Assembly (NCBI GenBank): GCA_014650475.1
Contig: BMVA01000004.1
Location: forward strand, 434,001-498,000
Length of the DNA: 64,000 bases
Direction of reading: 5' to 3'
From: Streptomyces albogriseolus
Lineage (GTDB): Bacteria; Actinomycetota; Actinomycetes; Streptomycetales; Streptomycetaceae
In this document: positions 9,232-18,177 of the stretch, piece by piece
Layout: each line of letters begins with the position of its first letter
Position numbering within the stretch: the stretch's first letter is position 1
Notes under the pieces: generated by a model
Told to the model about the DNA's origin: nothing
Database searches by the model: none
What the model saw: only the letters and a program-made list of their open reading frames with translations
Position numbers and translations under genes: made by a program

Positions 9232-11586
9232 TCACGCGCCGGGCGCCGGTGTCTCCGCGAGCGGCAGGTCGGACAGGGTGAGCCGGGGCTTGGGGGCGTC
9301 GGTGCGGCCGGTGCGGGGCGGGCGGCTGCCCGCGCGGTACTGCGGCGGCCAGACGACGCCCGGACCCTCGTAGCCCTGCTCGGCGGCCGCGTGCAGCGTC
9401 CAGTGCGGGTCGTACAGATGCGGGCGGGCCAGCGCGCACAGGTCCGTACGCCCGGCCAGGATCAGGGAGTTGACGTCGTCCCAGGAGGAGATCGCGCCGA
9501 CCGCGATCACCGGGACGCGGGCCTCGTTGCGCACCCGGTCGGCGAACGGCGTCTGGTACGAGCGGCCGAACTCCGGTTCCTCGTCGGCCACCACCTGCCC
9601 GGTGGACACGTCGATCGCGTCGGCCCCGTGGTCGGCGAAGGCACGGGCGATCGCGACCGCGTCCTGTGCCGTGGTGCCGCCCTCCGCCCAGTCGGTCGCG
9701 GAGATCCGCACGGTCATCGGCCGGTCCTCCGGCCACACCGCCCGCACCGCGTCGAACACCTCCAGCGGGAAGCGCAGCCGCTTCTCCAGCGAGCCGCCGT
9801 AGGCGTCGGTGCGCCGGTTGGTCAGCGGGGACAGGAAGCCGGAGAGCAGGTAGCCGTGCGCGCAGTGCAGTTCGAGCAGGTCGAACCCGGCCCGCGCGGC
9901 CCGCACCGCGGCTGCCGTGAACTGCTCGCGCAGATCGGTGAGCTGCGCGCGGGACAGCTCGCGGGGGGTCCGGCTCCCCGGCCGGTACGGCAGCGGGGAC
10001 GCGGCGACCAGGGGCCAGTTGCCCTCGTCGAGGGGCTCGTCCATGCCCTCCCACATCAGCTTGGTCGAGCCCTTGCGGCCGCTGTGGCCGAGCTGCACGC
10101 CGATGGCCGTGCCCGGCGCGCGGGTGTGCACGAAGTCGGTGATCCGCCGCCACGCCTCCGCCTGCCGTCCGCTCCACAGCCCCGCGCAACCGGGGGTGAT
10201 GCGGCCCTCCGGGCTGACGCAGACCATCTCCGTCATCACCAGCCCGGCGCCGCCCAGCGCGCGGGCGCCGAGGTGGACGAGGTGGAAGTCGCCGGGCAGG
10301 CCGTCGGCCGCCGAGTACATGTCCATCGGTGAGACGACGACCCGGTTGCGCAGGGTGAGTCCGCGCAGCCGGAACGGGGTGAACATCGGCGGTGTGCCGG
10401 GCGGGCAGCCGAAGCCGCGCTCCACCGCCTCGGTGAAGCGGGCGTCGCGCAGCCGCAGGTTGTCGTGGGTGACGCGGCGGCTGCGGGTGAGCAGGTTGAA
10501 GGCGAACTGGCGCGGCGGCTGGCGCAGATACAGGGCGAGGTTCTCGAACCACTCCAGGCTGGCGCGGGCCGCGCGCTGGGTGGAGGCGACGACGGGCCGC
10601 CGTTCCGTCTCGTAGGCGTCGAGGGCGTCGGTGAGCGTGGGCTGCTCGCTCAGGCAGGCGGCGAGGGCGAGGGCGTCCTCCACGGCGAGCTTGGTGCCGG
10701 AGCCGATGGAGAAGTGGGCGGTGTGGGCGGCGTCGCCGAGCAGCACGACGTTGCCGTGCGACCAGCGCTCGTTGACGACCGTGCGGAAGGTGGTCCAGGC
10801 GGAGTTGTTGGAGCGCAGGGGGCGTCCGCCGAGCGCGTCCGCGAAGATCTTGGCGCAGCGCTCGACGGACTCGGCCTCGTCGAGCTCGTCGAACCCGGCG
10901 GCCCGCCACACCTCTTCGCGCATCTCCACGATCACGGTGGAGGCGTCGGCGGAGAACGGGTAGCCGTGCAGCTGCATCACGCCGTGCTCGGTCTCGGCGA
11001 TCTCGAAGCGGAAGGCGTCGAAGGGGAAGTCGGCGGCCAGCCAGATGTAGCGGCAGCGGTGCGCGGTGATGTGCGGGCGGAACACGTCCGCGAAGGCGGT
11101 GCGGGTGGAGCTGTGCACGCCGTCGGCGGCGACGACCAGGTCGTGGGTCTCCGCGAGGCGGGCCGGGTCGGGGGCCTCCGCGCGGAAGCGGAGTTCCACT
11201 CCCAGGGAGCGGCAGCGGTGGTGGAGGATCTCCAGGAGGCGGCGGCGGCCGAGGGCGGCGAAGCCGTGTCCTCCGGAGGTGTGGCGGGTGTTTCTGTGGA
11301 CGATGTCGATGTCGTCCCAGCGGACGAATTCGGCCTTGAGGGCGGTGTAGACCTCGGGGTCGGCGTGTTCGATGCCGCCGAGGGTTTCGTCGGAGAGGAC
11401 GACGCCGAAGCCGAAGGTGTCGTGGGGGGCGTTGCGTTCCCACACCGTGATGTTCCTGGACGGGTCCAGGCGTTTGAGGAGGGCGGCGGCGTAGAGGCCG
11501 CCGGGGCCTCCGCCCACGACGGCCACGCTCAGGTGCGGCGCCGTGGGGGCTGGTCGCGCAGTTCCCCGCGCCCCTGAGGGGGTCAT
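9232..11586 (-). CDS. Bifunctional aryl-CoA flavin monooxygenase / Old Yellow Enzyme reductase
   Basis: 784 residues, the size of the 2-aminobenzoyl-CoA monooxygenase/reductase family. The N-terminal half is a class A FAD monooxygenase: GGGPGGLYAA near residue 20, VVAADGVHS and GDAAHTAHFSIGSG. From about residue 400 an Old Yellow Enzyme FMN barrel follows: FTPFRLRGLTLRNR, LGHSGRKGS, LHCAHGYLLSGFLSP, TNRRTDAYGGS. The family either makes a reduced ring from 2-aminobenzoyl-CoA or 5-hydroxylates salicylyl-CoA. The ATG at 11586 overlaps the hydratase stop (ATGA) and has GGAGGGG upstream. Its first codons overlap a Streptomyces repeat. Confidence 0.9.
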   Translation of the reverse strand: MTPSGARGTARPAPTAPHLSVAVVGGGPGGLYAAALLKRLDPSRNITVWERNAPHDTFGFGVVLSDETLGGIEHADPEVYTALKAEFVRWDDIDIVHRNTRHTSGGHGFAALGRRRLLEILHHRCRSLGVELRFRAEAPDPARLAETHDLVVAADGVHSSTRTAFADVFRPHITAHRCRYIWLAADFPFDAFRFEIAETEHGVMQLHGYPFSADASTVIVEMREEVWRAAGFDELDEAESVERCAKIFADALGGRPLRSNNSAWTTFRTVVNERWSHGNVVLLGDAAHTAHFSIGSGTKLAVEDALALAACLSEQPTLTDALDAYETERRPVVASTQRAARASLEWFENLALYLRQPPRQFAFNLLTRSRRVTHDNLRLRDARFTEAVERGFGCPPGTPPMFTPFRLRGLTLRNRVVVSPMDMYSAADGLPGDFHLVHLGARALGGAGLVMTEMVCVSPEGRITPGCAGLWSGRQAEAWRRITDFVHTRAPGTAIGVQLGHSGRKGSTKLMWEGMDEPLDEGNWPLVAASPLPYRPGSRTPRELSRAQLTDLREQFTAAAVRAARAGFDLLELHCAHGYLLSGFLSPLTNRRTDAYGGSLEKRLRFPLEVFDAVRAVWPEDRPMTVRISATDWAEGGTTAQDAVAIARAFADHGADAIDVSTGQVVADEEPEFGRSYQTPFADRVRNEARVPVIAVGAISSWDDVNSLILAGRTDLCALARPHLYDPHWTLHAAAEQGYEGPGVVWPPQYRAGSRPPRTGRTDAPKPRLTLSDLPLAETPAPGA
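11547..11579 (-). repeat. Half copy of the intergenic hairpin repeat inside a coding start
   Basis: The minus-strand sequence AGGGGCGCGGGGAACTGCGC, followed by GACCAGCCCCCAC, matches one arm and flank of the 4104-4160 hairpin at all but one or two bases. Here it encodes part of the N-terminal extension (about residues 4-15) of the monooxygenase, before the FAD-binding strand. The other arm is absent, so no long hairpin forms. Confidence 0.7.
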
Positions 11587-12410
11587 CGTCCCCTCCATTT
11601 CGGGGCGCGCTTCTCCGTGAAGGCCGCGTGGAACTCGGCGTAGTCCTCGCCGGTCATCAGGAGGGCCTGGGTGGAGGCGTCCAGTTCGACCGACGCCGCG
11701 AGCGGCATGTCCAGTTCGGCCGTGAGCAGGGCCTTGGTCTGGGCGTGGGCGAGAGCGGGGCCGTCGGCGAGGCGGCGGGCCAGTTCGCGGGCCGCCGTGT
11801 CCGCGCCGCCCTCGTCGGCGAGCGCGCTGATCAGCCCGATCCGCTCGGCCTCCGGGGCGCGCACCGGCTCGCCCAGCATCAGCAGCCGGGTGGCGTGGCC
11901 GAGGCCGACGACCCGGGGCAGCAGGTAGGCGGCGCCCATGTCGCCGCCGGACAGGCCGACCCGGGTGAACAGGAAGGCGAAGCGGGCGGTGGGGTCGGCG
12001 ACCCGGAAGTCCGCGGCCAGGGCGAGGACCGCGCCGGCGCCCGCGGCCACCCCGTGCACCGCGGCGACGACCGGGAACGGGCACTCCCGTACCGCGCGGA
12101 CGACCTGGCCGGTCATCCGGTTGAAGTCGAGGAGCTGAGCGGTGTCCATGGAAAGGGTGGCGCCGATGATCTCGTCCACGTCGCCGCCGGAGCAGAAGCC
12201 GCGGCCCTCGCCGCCCAGCACCAGGGCGCGGACGGCCCGCTCCCGGGACAGCTCGGCGAGCAGGTCGCGCAGGTCGGCGTAGGCGCCGAAGGTGAGCGCG
12301 TTCAGTTTGTCGGGGCGGGCGAGGGTGACGTGGGCGACGCCGTCGGCGAGCTCGACGCGCAGATGCTCCCAGCGCGCGGTGCGGGCGGCGGAGCCGGTGA
12401 AAGGACTCAT
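11583..12410 (-). CDS. Enoyl-CoA hydratase/isomerase family protein
   Basis: 275 residues with the crotonase fold: an N-terminal VAHVTLARPDKLNAL, an oxyanion-hole segment GGEGRGFCSGGDVDE and a second GVAAGAGAVLALAADFRVA segment. The latter usually carries an acidic catalytic residue. Here Gly/Ala occupy most of it, so hydratase versus hydrolase cannot be decided. It is first in a two-gene operon with the monooxygenase fusion (4-base overlap), downstream of operator 2. The probable role is hydration or ring cleavage of the reduced-ring CoA ester. Confidence 0.88.
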   Translation of the reverse strand: MSPFTGSAARTARWEHLRVELADGVAHVTLARPDKLNALTFGAYADLRDLLAELSRERAVRALVLGGEGRGFCSGGDVDEIIGATLSMDTAQLLDFNRMTGQVVRAVRECPFPVVAAVHGVAAGAGAVLALAADFRVADPTARFAFLFTRVGLSGGDMGAAYLLPRVVGLGHATRLLMLGEPVRAPEAERIGLISALADEGGADTAARELARRLADGPALAHAQTKALLTAELDMPLAASVELDASTQALLMTGEDYAEFHAAFTEKRAPKWRGR

Positions 12411-12465
12411 GAGGGCGGCCTCCTCGGGCGGGCACTGCGCGGCTCAGTGAGGTCTGCCACTCGAA

Positions 12466-12505
12466 GTTATCACCGGTTGGTGACTGTCGTCACGAGTACG
12501 CAATA
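12466..12505 (-). promoter_or_regulatory. Promoter and palindrome of the hydratase-monooxygenase operon (operator 2)
   Basis: On the minus strand a -35-like GTGACG and a -10-like GATAAC (complement of 12466-12471) are separated by 16 bp. The palindrome GTGAC-TGTC-GTCAC (12480-12493) overlaps the -35. It has the same elements and spacing as operator 1 at 6657-6698, which ties the two transcripts to one regulator. The rest of the 316-bp gap from 12411 to 12726 is very GC-rich, contains no evident gene, and must hold the promoter of the ATP-binding protein gene. Confidence 0.65.
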
Positions 12506-12726
12506 CGCCCTTCGGGCGCCGTCACACGCGTCACGGAACATCGACACCCCGGTAACGGTGGGGGCGGGCGCGCGAGGCGGGGCCGCCGGGCGGGTAGGCC
12601 GCGGATGCCGGGGCGCAGCGCCCCGGACGGCGCGCCCGGCAGGGCTCCGCTGTCACCCGGTCCCGGGGGCGGGGCCGGGTGAGGCGCGCCGTACCATGGG
12701 CACTCGAACACGGGAGCGCCCGCTCC

Positions 12727-13170
12727 ATGAACGGAACCACTGTGCACGAACCCCCCGCCATCCCGACCTCCTGGCGCGTCGCACTGCCGCACACGACCGC
12801 GGCCGTGCCCGTCGCGCGTGCCCTGGTGCGCACGGCGCTCGCCGAACGGGATCACTCCGCCGACTGCGACACGGCGGAGCTGCTGACGGCGGAGCTGGTG
12901 GCGAACGCCGTGGAGCACACCTCCGGCGCCACCCCGATCGAGCTGGTCCTGCGGCTGCTGCCGACCGGCTTCCAGGTGGAGGTGCACGACGCCGACCCGG
13001 AGCCGCCCCGTGACCTCACCCGGCCCCACCTAGAGCTGCCCGACCCGTGGCAGGAGCACGGGCGCGGACTGCTGTTGATCCGCTCGCTCAGCTCGTCGTG
13101 CGGGCACCGCCCCACCGAGTCCGGCAAGGCGGTGTGGTTCCGGCTGCCGGGCCAGCGGCGCCCGGTCTGA
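12727..13170 (+). CDS. RsbW-like ATP-binding (HATPase_c_2) regulatory protein
   Basis: 147 residues. A single GHKL ATPase domain with the N-box ELLTAELVANAVEHT and the G-box HGRGLLLIRSLSSSCG, with no sensor or phosphoacceptor domain. Such small ATP-binding proteins are very numerous in Streptomyces. Some are anti-sigma factor kinases and most are unassigned. No sigma factor or anti-anti-sigma gene lies nearby, so the partner is unknown. The ATG at 12727 has only a distant GGGAG, and a GTG 15 bases downstream is a possible alternative start. It is convergent with the ornithine carbamoyltransferase gene, 9 bp apart. Confidence 0.85.
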   Translation: MNGTTVHEPPAIPTSWRVALPHTTAAVPVARALVRTALAERDHSADCDTAELLTAELVANAVEHTSGATPIELVLRLLPTGFQVEVHDADPEPPRDLTRPHLELPDPWQEHGRGLLLIRSLSSSCGHRPTESGKAVWFRLPGQRRPV

Positions 13171-13179
13171 CCCGGCCTC

Positions 13180-14187
13180 TCAGCCGAGGGTGGCGACCAG
13201 GACCGCCTTGATGGTGTGCATACGGTTCTCGGCCTCGTCGAAGACCAGCGAGTGCGCCGACTCGAACACCTCGTCGGTCACCTCCAGCGACGTGAGGCCG
13301 TGCGCCTCGTACACGTCCCGCCCGACCGCGGTGCCCAGGTCGTGGAAGGCCGGCAGGCAGTGCAGGAAGCCGACGTCCGGGTTGCCGGTGGCGCGCAGCA
13401 CGTCCATGGTCACCGCGTAGGGCGCGAGGGCGGCGATCCGCTCGCCCCAGACCTCCTTGGGCTCCCCCATGGACACCCAGACGTCGGTGGCGACGAAGTC
13501 GGCGCCCGCCACCCCCTCGGCGATCTCCTCGGTGAGCGTGATCCTGGCCCCGCTCGACGCGGCCAGCTCCCGGGCGCGGTCGATCACGTCCTGCGCGGGC
13601 CAGTACGTCTTGGGGGCGACGATGCGGACGTCCATGCCCAGCAGGGCCGCGGTGACCAGGTAGGAGTTGCCCATGTTGAAACGGGCGTCGCCGAGGTAGG
13701 CGAAGGCGATCCCGGTGAGCGGCTTGTCGCTGTGCTCGGTCATGGTGAGCACGTCGGCGAGCATCTGGGTGGGGTGCCAGTCGTCGGTGAGCCCGTTGTA
13801 GACGGGCACGCCCGCGAAGGCGGCCAGCTCCTCGACCTTGGCCTGGCTGTCGCCCCGGTACTCGATCCCGTCGTACATCCGGCCGAGCACCCGCGCGGTG
13901 TCCTTCACGGACTCCTTGTGGCCCATCTGCGAGCCGGACGGGTCGAGGTAGGTCGTCGACGCGCCCTGGTCGGCGGCGGCGACCTCGAAGGCACAGCGGG
14001 TGCGCGTCGAGGTCTTCTCGAAGATCAGCGCGATGTTCTTCCCGCGCAGGTACGGCGTCTCGGTCCCGGCCCGCTTGGCGGCCTTCAGCTCCGCGGCCAG
14101 CTCCAGCAGGCCGCGGAACTCCTCCGCGGTGAAGTCGACCTCCTTGAGGAAGTGACGGCCGGCGAGGGGGGTCGGGACTGTCGCCAT
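13180..14187 (-). CDS. arcB: Ornithine carbamoyltransferase (catabolic, arginine deiminase pathway)
   Basis: 335 residues. It has carbamoyl-phosphate and ornithine binding motifs: STRTR near residue 58, HPTQ near 137, and HCLPAFHD near 278. In the arginine deiminase pathway it splits citrulline with phosphate to ornithine and carbamoyl phosphate. It lies 89 bp downstream of arginine deiminase on the same strand. That context and the length favour the catabolic ArcB role over a biosynthetic ArgF. No carbamate kinase (ArcC) or arginine/ornithine antiporter (ArcD) is present in the window. Confidence 0.92.
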   Translation of the reverse strand: MATVPTPLAGRHFLKEVDFTAEEFRGLLELAAELKAAKRAGTETPYLRGKNIALIFEKTSTRTRCAFEVAAADQGASTTYLDPSGSQMGHKESVKDTARVLGRMYDGIEYRGDSQAKVEELAAFAGVPVYNGLTDDWHPTQMLADVLTMTEHSDKPLTGIAFAYLGDARFNMGNSYLVTAALLGMDVRIVAPKTYWPAQDVIDRARELAASSGARITLTEEIAEGVAGADFVATDVWVSMGEPKEVWGERIAALAPYAVTMDVLRATGNPDVGFLHCLPAFHDLGTAVGRDVYEAHGLTSLEVTDEVFESAHSLVFDEAENRMHTIKAVLVATLG

Positions 14188-14225
14188 GGGGGCGCTCCAG
14201 GACTGGGGGACACGAACCGTGGAAG

Positions 14226-14252
14226 TCTATACGACTAACCGCAATTCTATAC
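14226..14252 (-). promoter_or_regulatory. Direct repeat GTATAGA x2 between arcA and arcB
   Basis: On the minus strand GTATAGA occurs twice, at 14246-14252 and 14226-14232, exactly 20 bp apart, which is about two helical turns. The stretch is notably AT-rich for this genome. It lies in the 89-bp gap upstream of the ornithine carbamoyltransferase start. It could be a binding site for a regulator contacting one face of the helix, or a secondary promoter. It is not a recognisable ARG box. Confidence 0.4.
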
Positions 14253-14276
14253 AGCGCCACCCTTCTCCACAGCGTC

Positions 14277-15500
14277 CTACACGGCGTCCCGTTCGACCGG
14301 GCAGCTCATGCAGCGCGGCCCGCCCCGGCCCCGGCCCAGCTCGCTGCCGGGGATCTCTATCACCTCGATGCCCTGTTTCCGCAGATGGGTGTTGGTGGTG
14401 GCGTTGCGTTCGTAGGCGACGACCACGCCCGGTTCGACGGCCAACACGTTGCAGCCGTCGTCCCACTGCTCCCGTTCGGCCGCGTGCACGTCCTGGGTGG
14501 CGGTCAGCACCCGGATCTCGCTCAGACCGAGCGCGGCGGCGATCGCCCGGTGCATGTGCTCCGGCGGATGGTCGGTGACCTTCAGCTCCTTCTCGTCGGC
14601 GCCCGGCTCGATGGTGTACGAGCGGAGCATGGGCAGGCCCGCGTACTGGGTGAAGGTGTCGCCGTCGACCATGGTCATCACGGTGTCGAGATGCATCAGG
14701 GCGCGTCTCTTCGGCATGTCGAGGGCGACGATGGTGCGCGCCGAGCCGGCCGCGAACAGCTTGTGCGCGAGCATCTCCACGGCCTGCGGGGTGGTGCGCT
14801 CGCTCATCCCGATCAGCACCGCGCCGTTGCCGATCACCAGGACGTCCCCGCCCTCGATGGTGGACGGGTAGTCGGCCTGCCCCTCCGACCACAGACGGAA
14901 GGACCCGTCCCGGAACATCGGGTGGTGCCGGTAGATCGCCTCGAAGTGCACGGTCTCGCGCTGCCGGGCCGGCCACCGCATGGCGTTGATGGCGACGCCG
15001 TCGTAGATCCAGGCGGAGGTGTCGCGGGTGAAGAGGTGGTTGGGCAGCGGGCGGAGCAGGAAGTCGTCCAGCTCCATCACATGGAAGCGCACGGAGACCG
15101 GCTCGGCGTGGGAGTCGAGGAACTCCCGCTTGGTCATCCCGCCGATCAGCGCCTCGGCCAGCTCCGGCGCGGGCAGGGTCTCGAACGCGGCGCGCAGGGG
15201 GTCGGTGGCCAGCGGGCCGTACTCCTTCTCGTCGAAGACCCGGTCCAGCACCAGCGCGCGCGCCTCGGGCAGCTCCAGCGTCTCGGTGAGCAGGTCCCCG
15301 AAGAGGTGGACGGTGACACCGCGGTCGCGCAGCACGTCCGCGAAGCCGTCGTGCTCCGCGCGCGCCCGGCGCACCCAGAGCACGTCGTCGAAGAGCAGCG
15401 CGTCCTTGTTGCTCGGGGTGAGCCTTTTGAGCTCGAGATCGGGCCGGTGCAGGATGACGCGGCGCAGCCGCCCGGCCTCGGAGTCGACGTGGTAGGTCAT
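14277..15500 (-). CDS. arcA: Arginine deiminase
   Basis: 407 residues. The guanidino-group hydrolase family is shown by [22 protein letters not shown], a conserved HLDTV with the catalytic His, and the C-terminal GGPRCMSCP with catalytic Cys397. It converts arginine to citrulline and ammonia. The ATG at 15500 gives the usual N-terminus ([13 protein letters not shown]), but its GGAGG is only one base away. A GTG at 15533 has a better-spaced GAGGG and would add 11 residues. It precedes arcB and follows the Pnkp-Hen1 operon after a hairpin. Confidence 0.93.
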   Translation of the reverse strand: MTYHVDSEAGRLRRVILHRPDLELKRLTPSNKDALLFDDVLWVRRARAEHDGFADVLRDRGVTVHLFGDLLTETLELPEARALVLDRVFDEKEYGPLATDPLRAAFETLPAPELAEALIGGMTKREFLDSHAEPVSVRFHVMELDDFLLRPLPNHLFTRDTSAWIYDGVAINAMRWPARQRETVHFEAIYRHHPMFRDGSFRLWSEGQADYPSTIEGGDVLVIGNGAVLIGMSERTTPQAVEMLAHKLFAAGSARTIVALDMPKRRALMHLDTVMTMVDGDTFTQYAGLPMLRSYTIEPGADEKELKVTDHPPEHMHRAIAAALGLSEIRVLTATQDVHAAEREQWDDGCNVLAVEPGVVVAYERNATTNTHLRKQGIEVIEIPGSELGRGRGGPRCMSCPVERDAV

Positions 15501-15576
15501 GCCTCCATCCTGACCGCCGCGGCCCGGGTTCACCCCTGCCCTCGCCGAATCCCGCCCGCCTCACGCGGGAAGCGGA

Positions 15577-15609
15577 CGGGGCGCGGAGGAACGGGCCCTC
15601 CGCGCCCCG
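15577..15609 (-). terminator. Hairpin terminator of the hen1-pnkp operon
   Basis: Bases 15577-15589 pair perfectly with 15597-15609 (13 bp) around a 7-base loop. It sits 7 bp beyond the pnkp stop codon and upstream of arginine deiminase, so it should separate the two transcription units. Confidence 0.7.
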
Positions 15610-15615
15610 CGCGTC

Positions 15616-18177
15616 TCACAGGCGCGGGTCGACCGGCTCCGACTCCAGGGCGAGCACCGCGAACACCGGCTCGTGGACCCGCCACAGCGGCTCCCCGTCG
15701 GCGAGGCGGTCCAGGGCCTCCAGGCCGAGGGCGTACTCGCGCAGGGCGAGGGACTGCTTGTGGCCGAGGAAGCGGGACCGCAGCCGCGCCAGGTTCTCCG
15801 GCCGGGTGTAGTCGGGGCCGTAGATGATCCGCAGGTACTCCCGGCCACGGCACTTGATGCCCGGCTGCACCAGGCGGCCGGCGCCGTCGCGGGCCAGGGC
15901 GCCGACCGGCTTGACGACCATGCCCTCGCCGCCGCGTCCGGTCATCTCCAGCCACCAGTCCACGCCGGCCCGCACCGACTCGGGGTCGGCGGTGTCGACG
16001 TAGAGCCGGCGGGTGGTCTGGAGCAGGCCCGTCGGGTCGTGCTCGACCATGCGGTCGATCAGGGCGAGCTGCCGGTCGTGCGGCAGCGCGGCCAGGCTGC
16101 GGCCCTGGACGGCGAGGATCTGGAACGGCGCGAGACGCACACCTTCCAGCCCGTCGGTGGTCCAGCAGTAGCGGCGGTACGCGTCGGTGAAGCCGGCCGC
16201 CGCGCCCGCCCGCTCACGCTGGCTCGTCAGCAGCTCGCCCACGTCGACCCCGCGGGCCGCGGCGCCCTCCAGGGCCGCGAGGGCGGACGGGAAGACCGCG
16301 CCGGCCGCGGCGCCGACCGCCGCGTACTGGGTGCGCAGCAGCCCGGACGCCTTCAGCGACCACGGCATCAGCTCGGCGTCCAGCAGCAGCCAGTCCGTGT
16401 CCAGCTCCTCCCAGAGCCCGGCCTCGCCGGCCGCCGTGCGCAGCCGGCCGAGGATCTCCTCGGTGATGTCCGCGTCGTCGAAGAACGGCCGTCCGGTCCG
16501 GGTGTACAGCGATCCGGTCTCGCCCCCGGCCGCGCCGAACCGGCGGGCCGCCACGCCCGCGTCACGGCACACCAGGGCGACCGCCCGCGACCCCATGTGC
16601 TTCTCCTCGCACACCACCCGGGCCACGCCGTCCTGCTCGTAGCGGGCGAACGCCTCCACCGGGTGCTCCAGGTAGCCGTCGAGCCGCGAGGTGGCGGTGG
16701 GCGCCATGGTCGGCGGCAGGTACGGCAGCAGCCGCGGGTCGAGCGCGAACCGGCTCATCACCTCCAGCGCGGCCGCCGCGTTCTCCTCCCGTACGGCCAC
16801 CCGGCCCATGTGCCGGGTCTCCACGACCCGCCGGCCGTGCACGTCCGCCAGGTCCAGCGGGCGCCCCTCGTGCCCGCCGGGCGCCTCGGTGCGCAGCGGC
16901 CGCACCGGCTCGTACCAGACCCGCTCGGCCGGTACGTCGACCAGCTCGCGCTCCGGCCAGCGCAGCGCGGTGAGCTTGCCGCCGAACACCGCGCCGGTGT
17001 CGAGACAGATGGTGTTGTTGAGCCAGGTCGCCTCGGGGACGGGCGTGTGGCCGTAGACGACGGCGGCCCGGCCGCGGTAGTCCTCCGCCCACGGGTAGCG
17101 CACGGGCAGCCCGAACTCGTCGGTCTCGCCCGTGGTCTCGCCGTAGAGGGCGTGGCTGCGGACCCGGCCGGAGGTGCGGCCGTGGTACTTCTCGGGCAGA
17201 CCGGCGTGGCACACCACCAGCCGGCCGCCGTCGAGGACGTAGTGGCTGACCAGTCCCTCGACGAACTCCCGCACCTCGGCGCGGAACTCCTCGCTCTCGC
17301 CCTCCATCTGCGCGACGGTCTCGGCGAGTCCGTGGGTGAGCTGCACGTTGCGGCCCTTGAGGTGACGGCCGAACTTGTTCTCGTGGTTGCCGGGCACGCA
17401 CAGGGCGTTGCCCGACTTCACCATCGCCATCACACGGCGCAGCACGCCGGGGCTGTCGGGGCCGCGGTCGACGAGGTCGCCGACGAACACGGCGGTGCGG
17501 CCCTCCGGGTGGACGCCGTCGACGTAGCCCAGCTTGCCGAGCAGCGCCTCCAGTTCGGAGGAGCAGCCGTGGACGTCGCCGATGACGTCGAAGGGTCCGC
17601 TGAGGTGGGTGAGGTCGTTGAAACGCTTCTCGGTGACGACGGTGGCGTGCTCGACCTCCTCCACGCCGCGCAGCACATGCACCTTGCGGAACCCCTCGCG
17701 CTCCAGGTGGCGCAGGCCCCGGCGGAGTTCGCGGATGTGGCGGCGGATGACCCGGCGGGGCATGTCGGCGCGGTCGGTGCGGGCCGCGTTGCGCTGGGCG
17801 CACACCTCCTCGGGCACGTCCAGCACGATGGCGATGGGCAGCACGTCGTGCTGCCTGGCCAGGTCGATCAGCTGCCGGCGGGCGTCCTGCTGGACGCTGG
17901 TGGCGTCGACGACGGTGCGGCGGCCCGCCGCGAGGCGCTTGCCCGCGATGTAGTGCAGCACGTCGAAGGCGTCGCGGGAGGCGCTCTGGTCGTTCTCGTC
18001 GTCGGCGACCAGACCCCGGCAGAAGTCGGAGGAGATGACCTCCGTCGGCTTGAAGTGACGCCGCGCGAACGTGGACTTGCCCGAGCCGGAGGCGCCGATC
18101 AGCACGACCAGGGACAGGTCGGTGACCGGCAGGGCACGGCCGCGTGCGGCGGCGGTGGTGGTGTCGGTGGTGGTCAT
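15616..18177 (-). CDS. pnkp: Polynucleotide kinase-phosphatase-ligase (bacterial Pnkp)
   Basis: 853 residues, close to the 870-residue Clostridium thermocellum Pnkp. An N-terminal kinase has P-loop GASGSGKST (28-36, Lys34). A central metallophosphoesterase shows FDVIGDVHGC, VGDLVDRGPDS and PGNHENKF. A C-terminal nucleotidyltransferase domain has the EEKHMGSRAV adenylation-site motif and a late VVKP segment. It heals and seals broken RNA ends together with Hen1: 5' phosphorylation, 3' phosphate removal and ligation. Its ATG overlaps the hen1 stop by 4 bases, so the two are coupled. Confidence 0.95.
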   Translation of the reverse strand: MTTTDTTTAAARGRALPVTDLSLVVLIGASGSGKSTFARRHFKPTEVISSDFCRGLVADDENDQSASRDAFDVLHYIAGKRLAAGRRTVVDATSVQQDARRQLIDLARQHDVLPIAIVLDVPEEVCAQRNAARTDRADMPRRVIRRHIRELRRGLRHLEREGFRKVHVLRGVEEVEHATVVTEKRFNDLTHLSGPFDVIGDVHGCSSELEALLGKLGYVDGVHPEGRTAVFVGDLVDRGPDSPGVLRRVMAMVKSGNALCVPGNHENKFGRHLKGRNVQLTHGLAETVAQMEGESEEFRAEVREFVEGLVSHYVLDGGRLVVCHAGLPEKYHGRTSGRVRSHALYGETTGETDEFGLPVRYPWAEDYRGRAAVVYGHTPVPEATWLNNTICLDTGAVFGGKLTALRWPERELVDVPAERVWYEPVRPLRTEAPGGHEGRPLDLADVHGRRVVETRHMGRVAVREENAAAALEVMSRFALDPRLLPYLPPTMAPTATSRLDGYLEHPVEAFARYEQDGVARVVCEEKHMGSRAVALVCRDAGVAARRFGAAGGETGSLYTRTGRPFFDDADITEEILGRLRTAAGEAGLWEELDTDWLLLDAELMPWSLKASGLLRTQYAAVGAAAGAVFPSALAALEGAAARGVDVGELLTSQRERAGAAAGFTDAYRRYCWTTDGLEGVRLAPFQILAVQGRSLAALPHDRQLALIDRMVEHDPTGLLQTTRRLYVDTADPESVRAGVDWWLEMTGRGGEGMVVKPVGALARDGAGRLVQPGIKCRGREYLRIIYGPDYTRPENLARLRSRFLGHKQSLALREYALGLEALDRLADGEPLWRVHEPVFAVLALESEPVDPRL

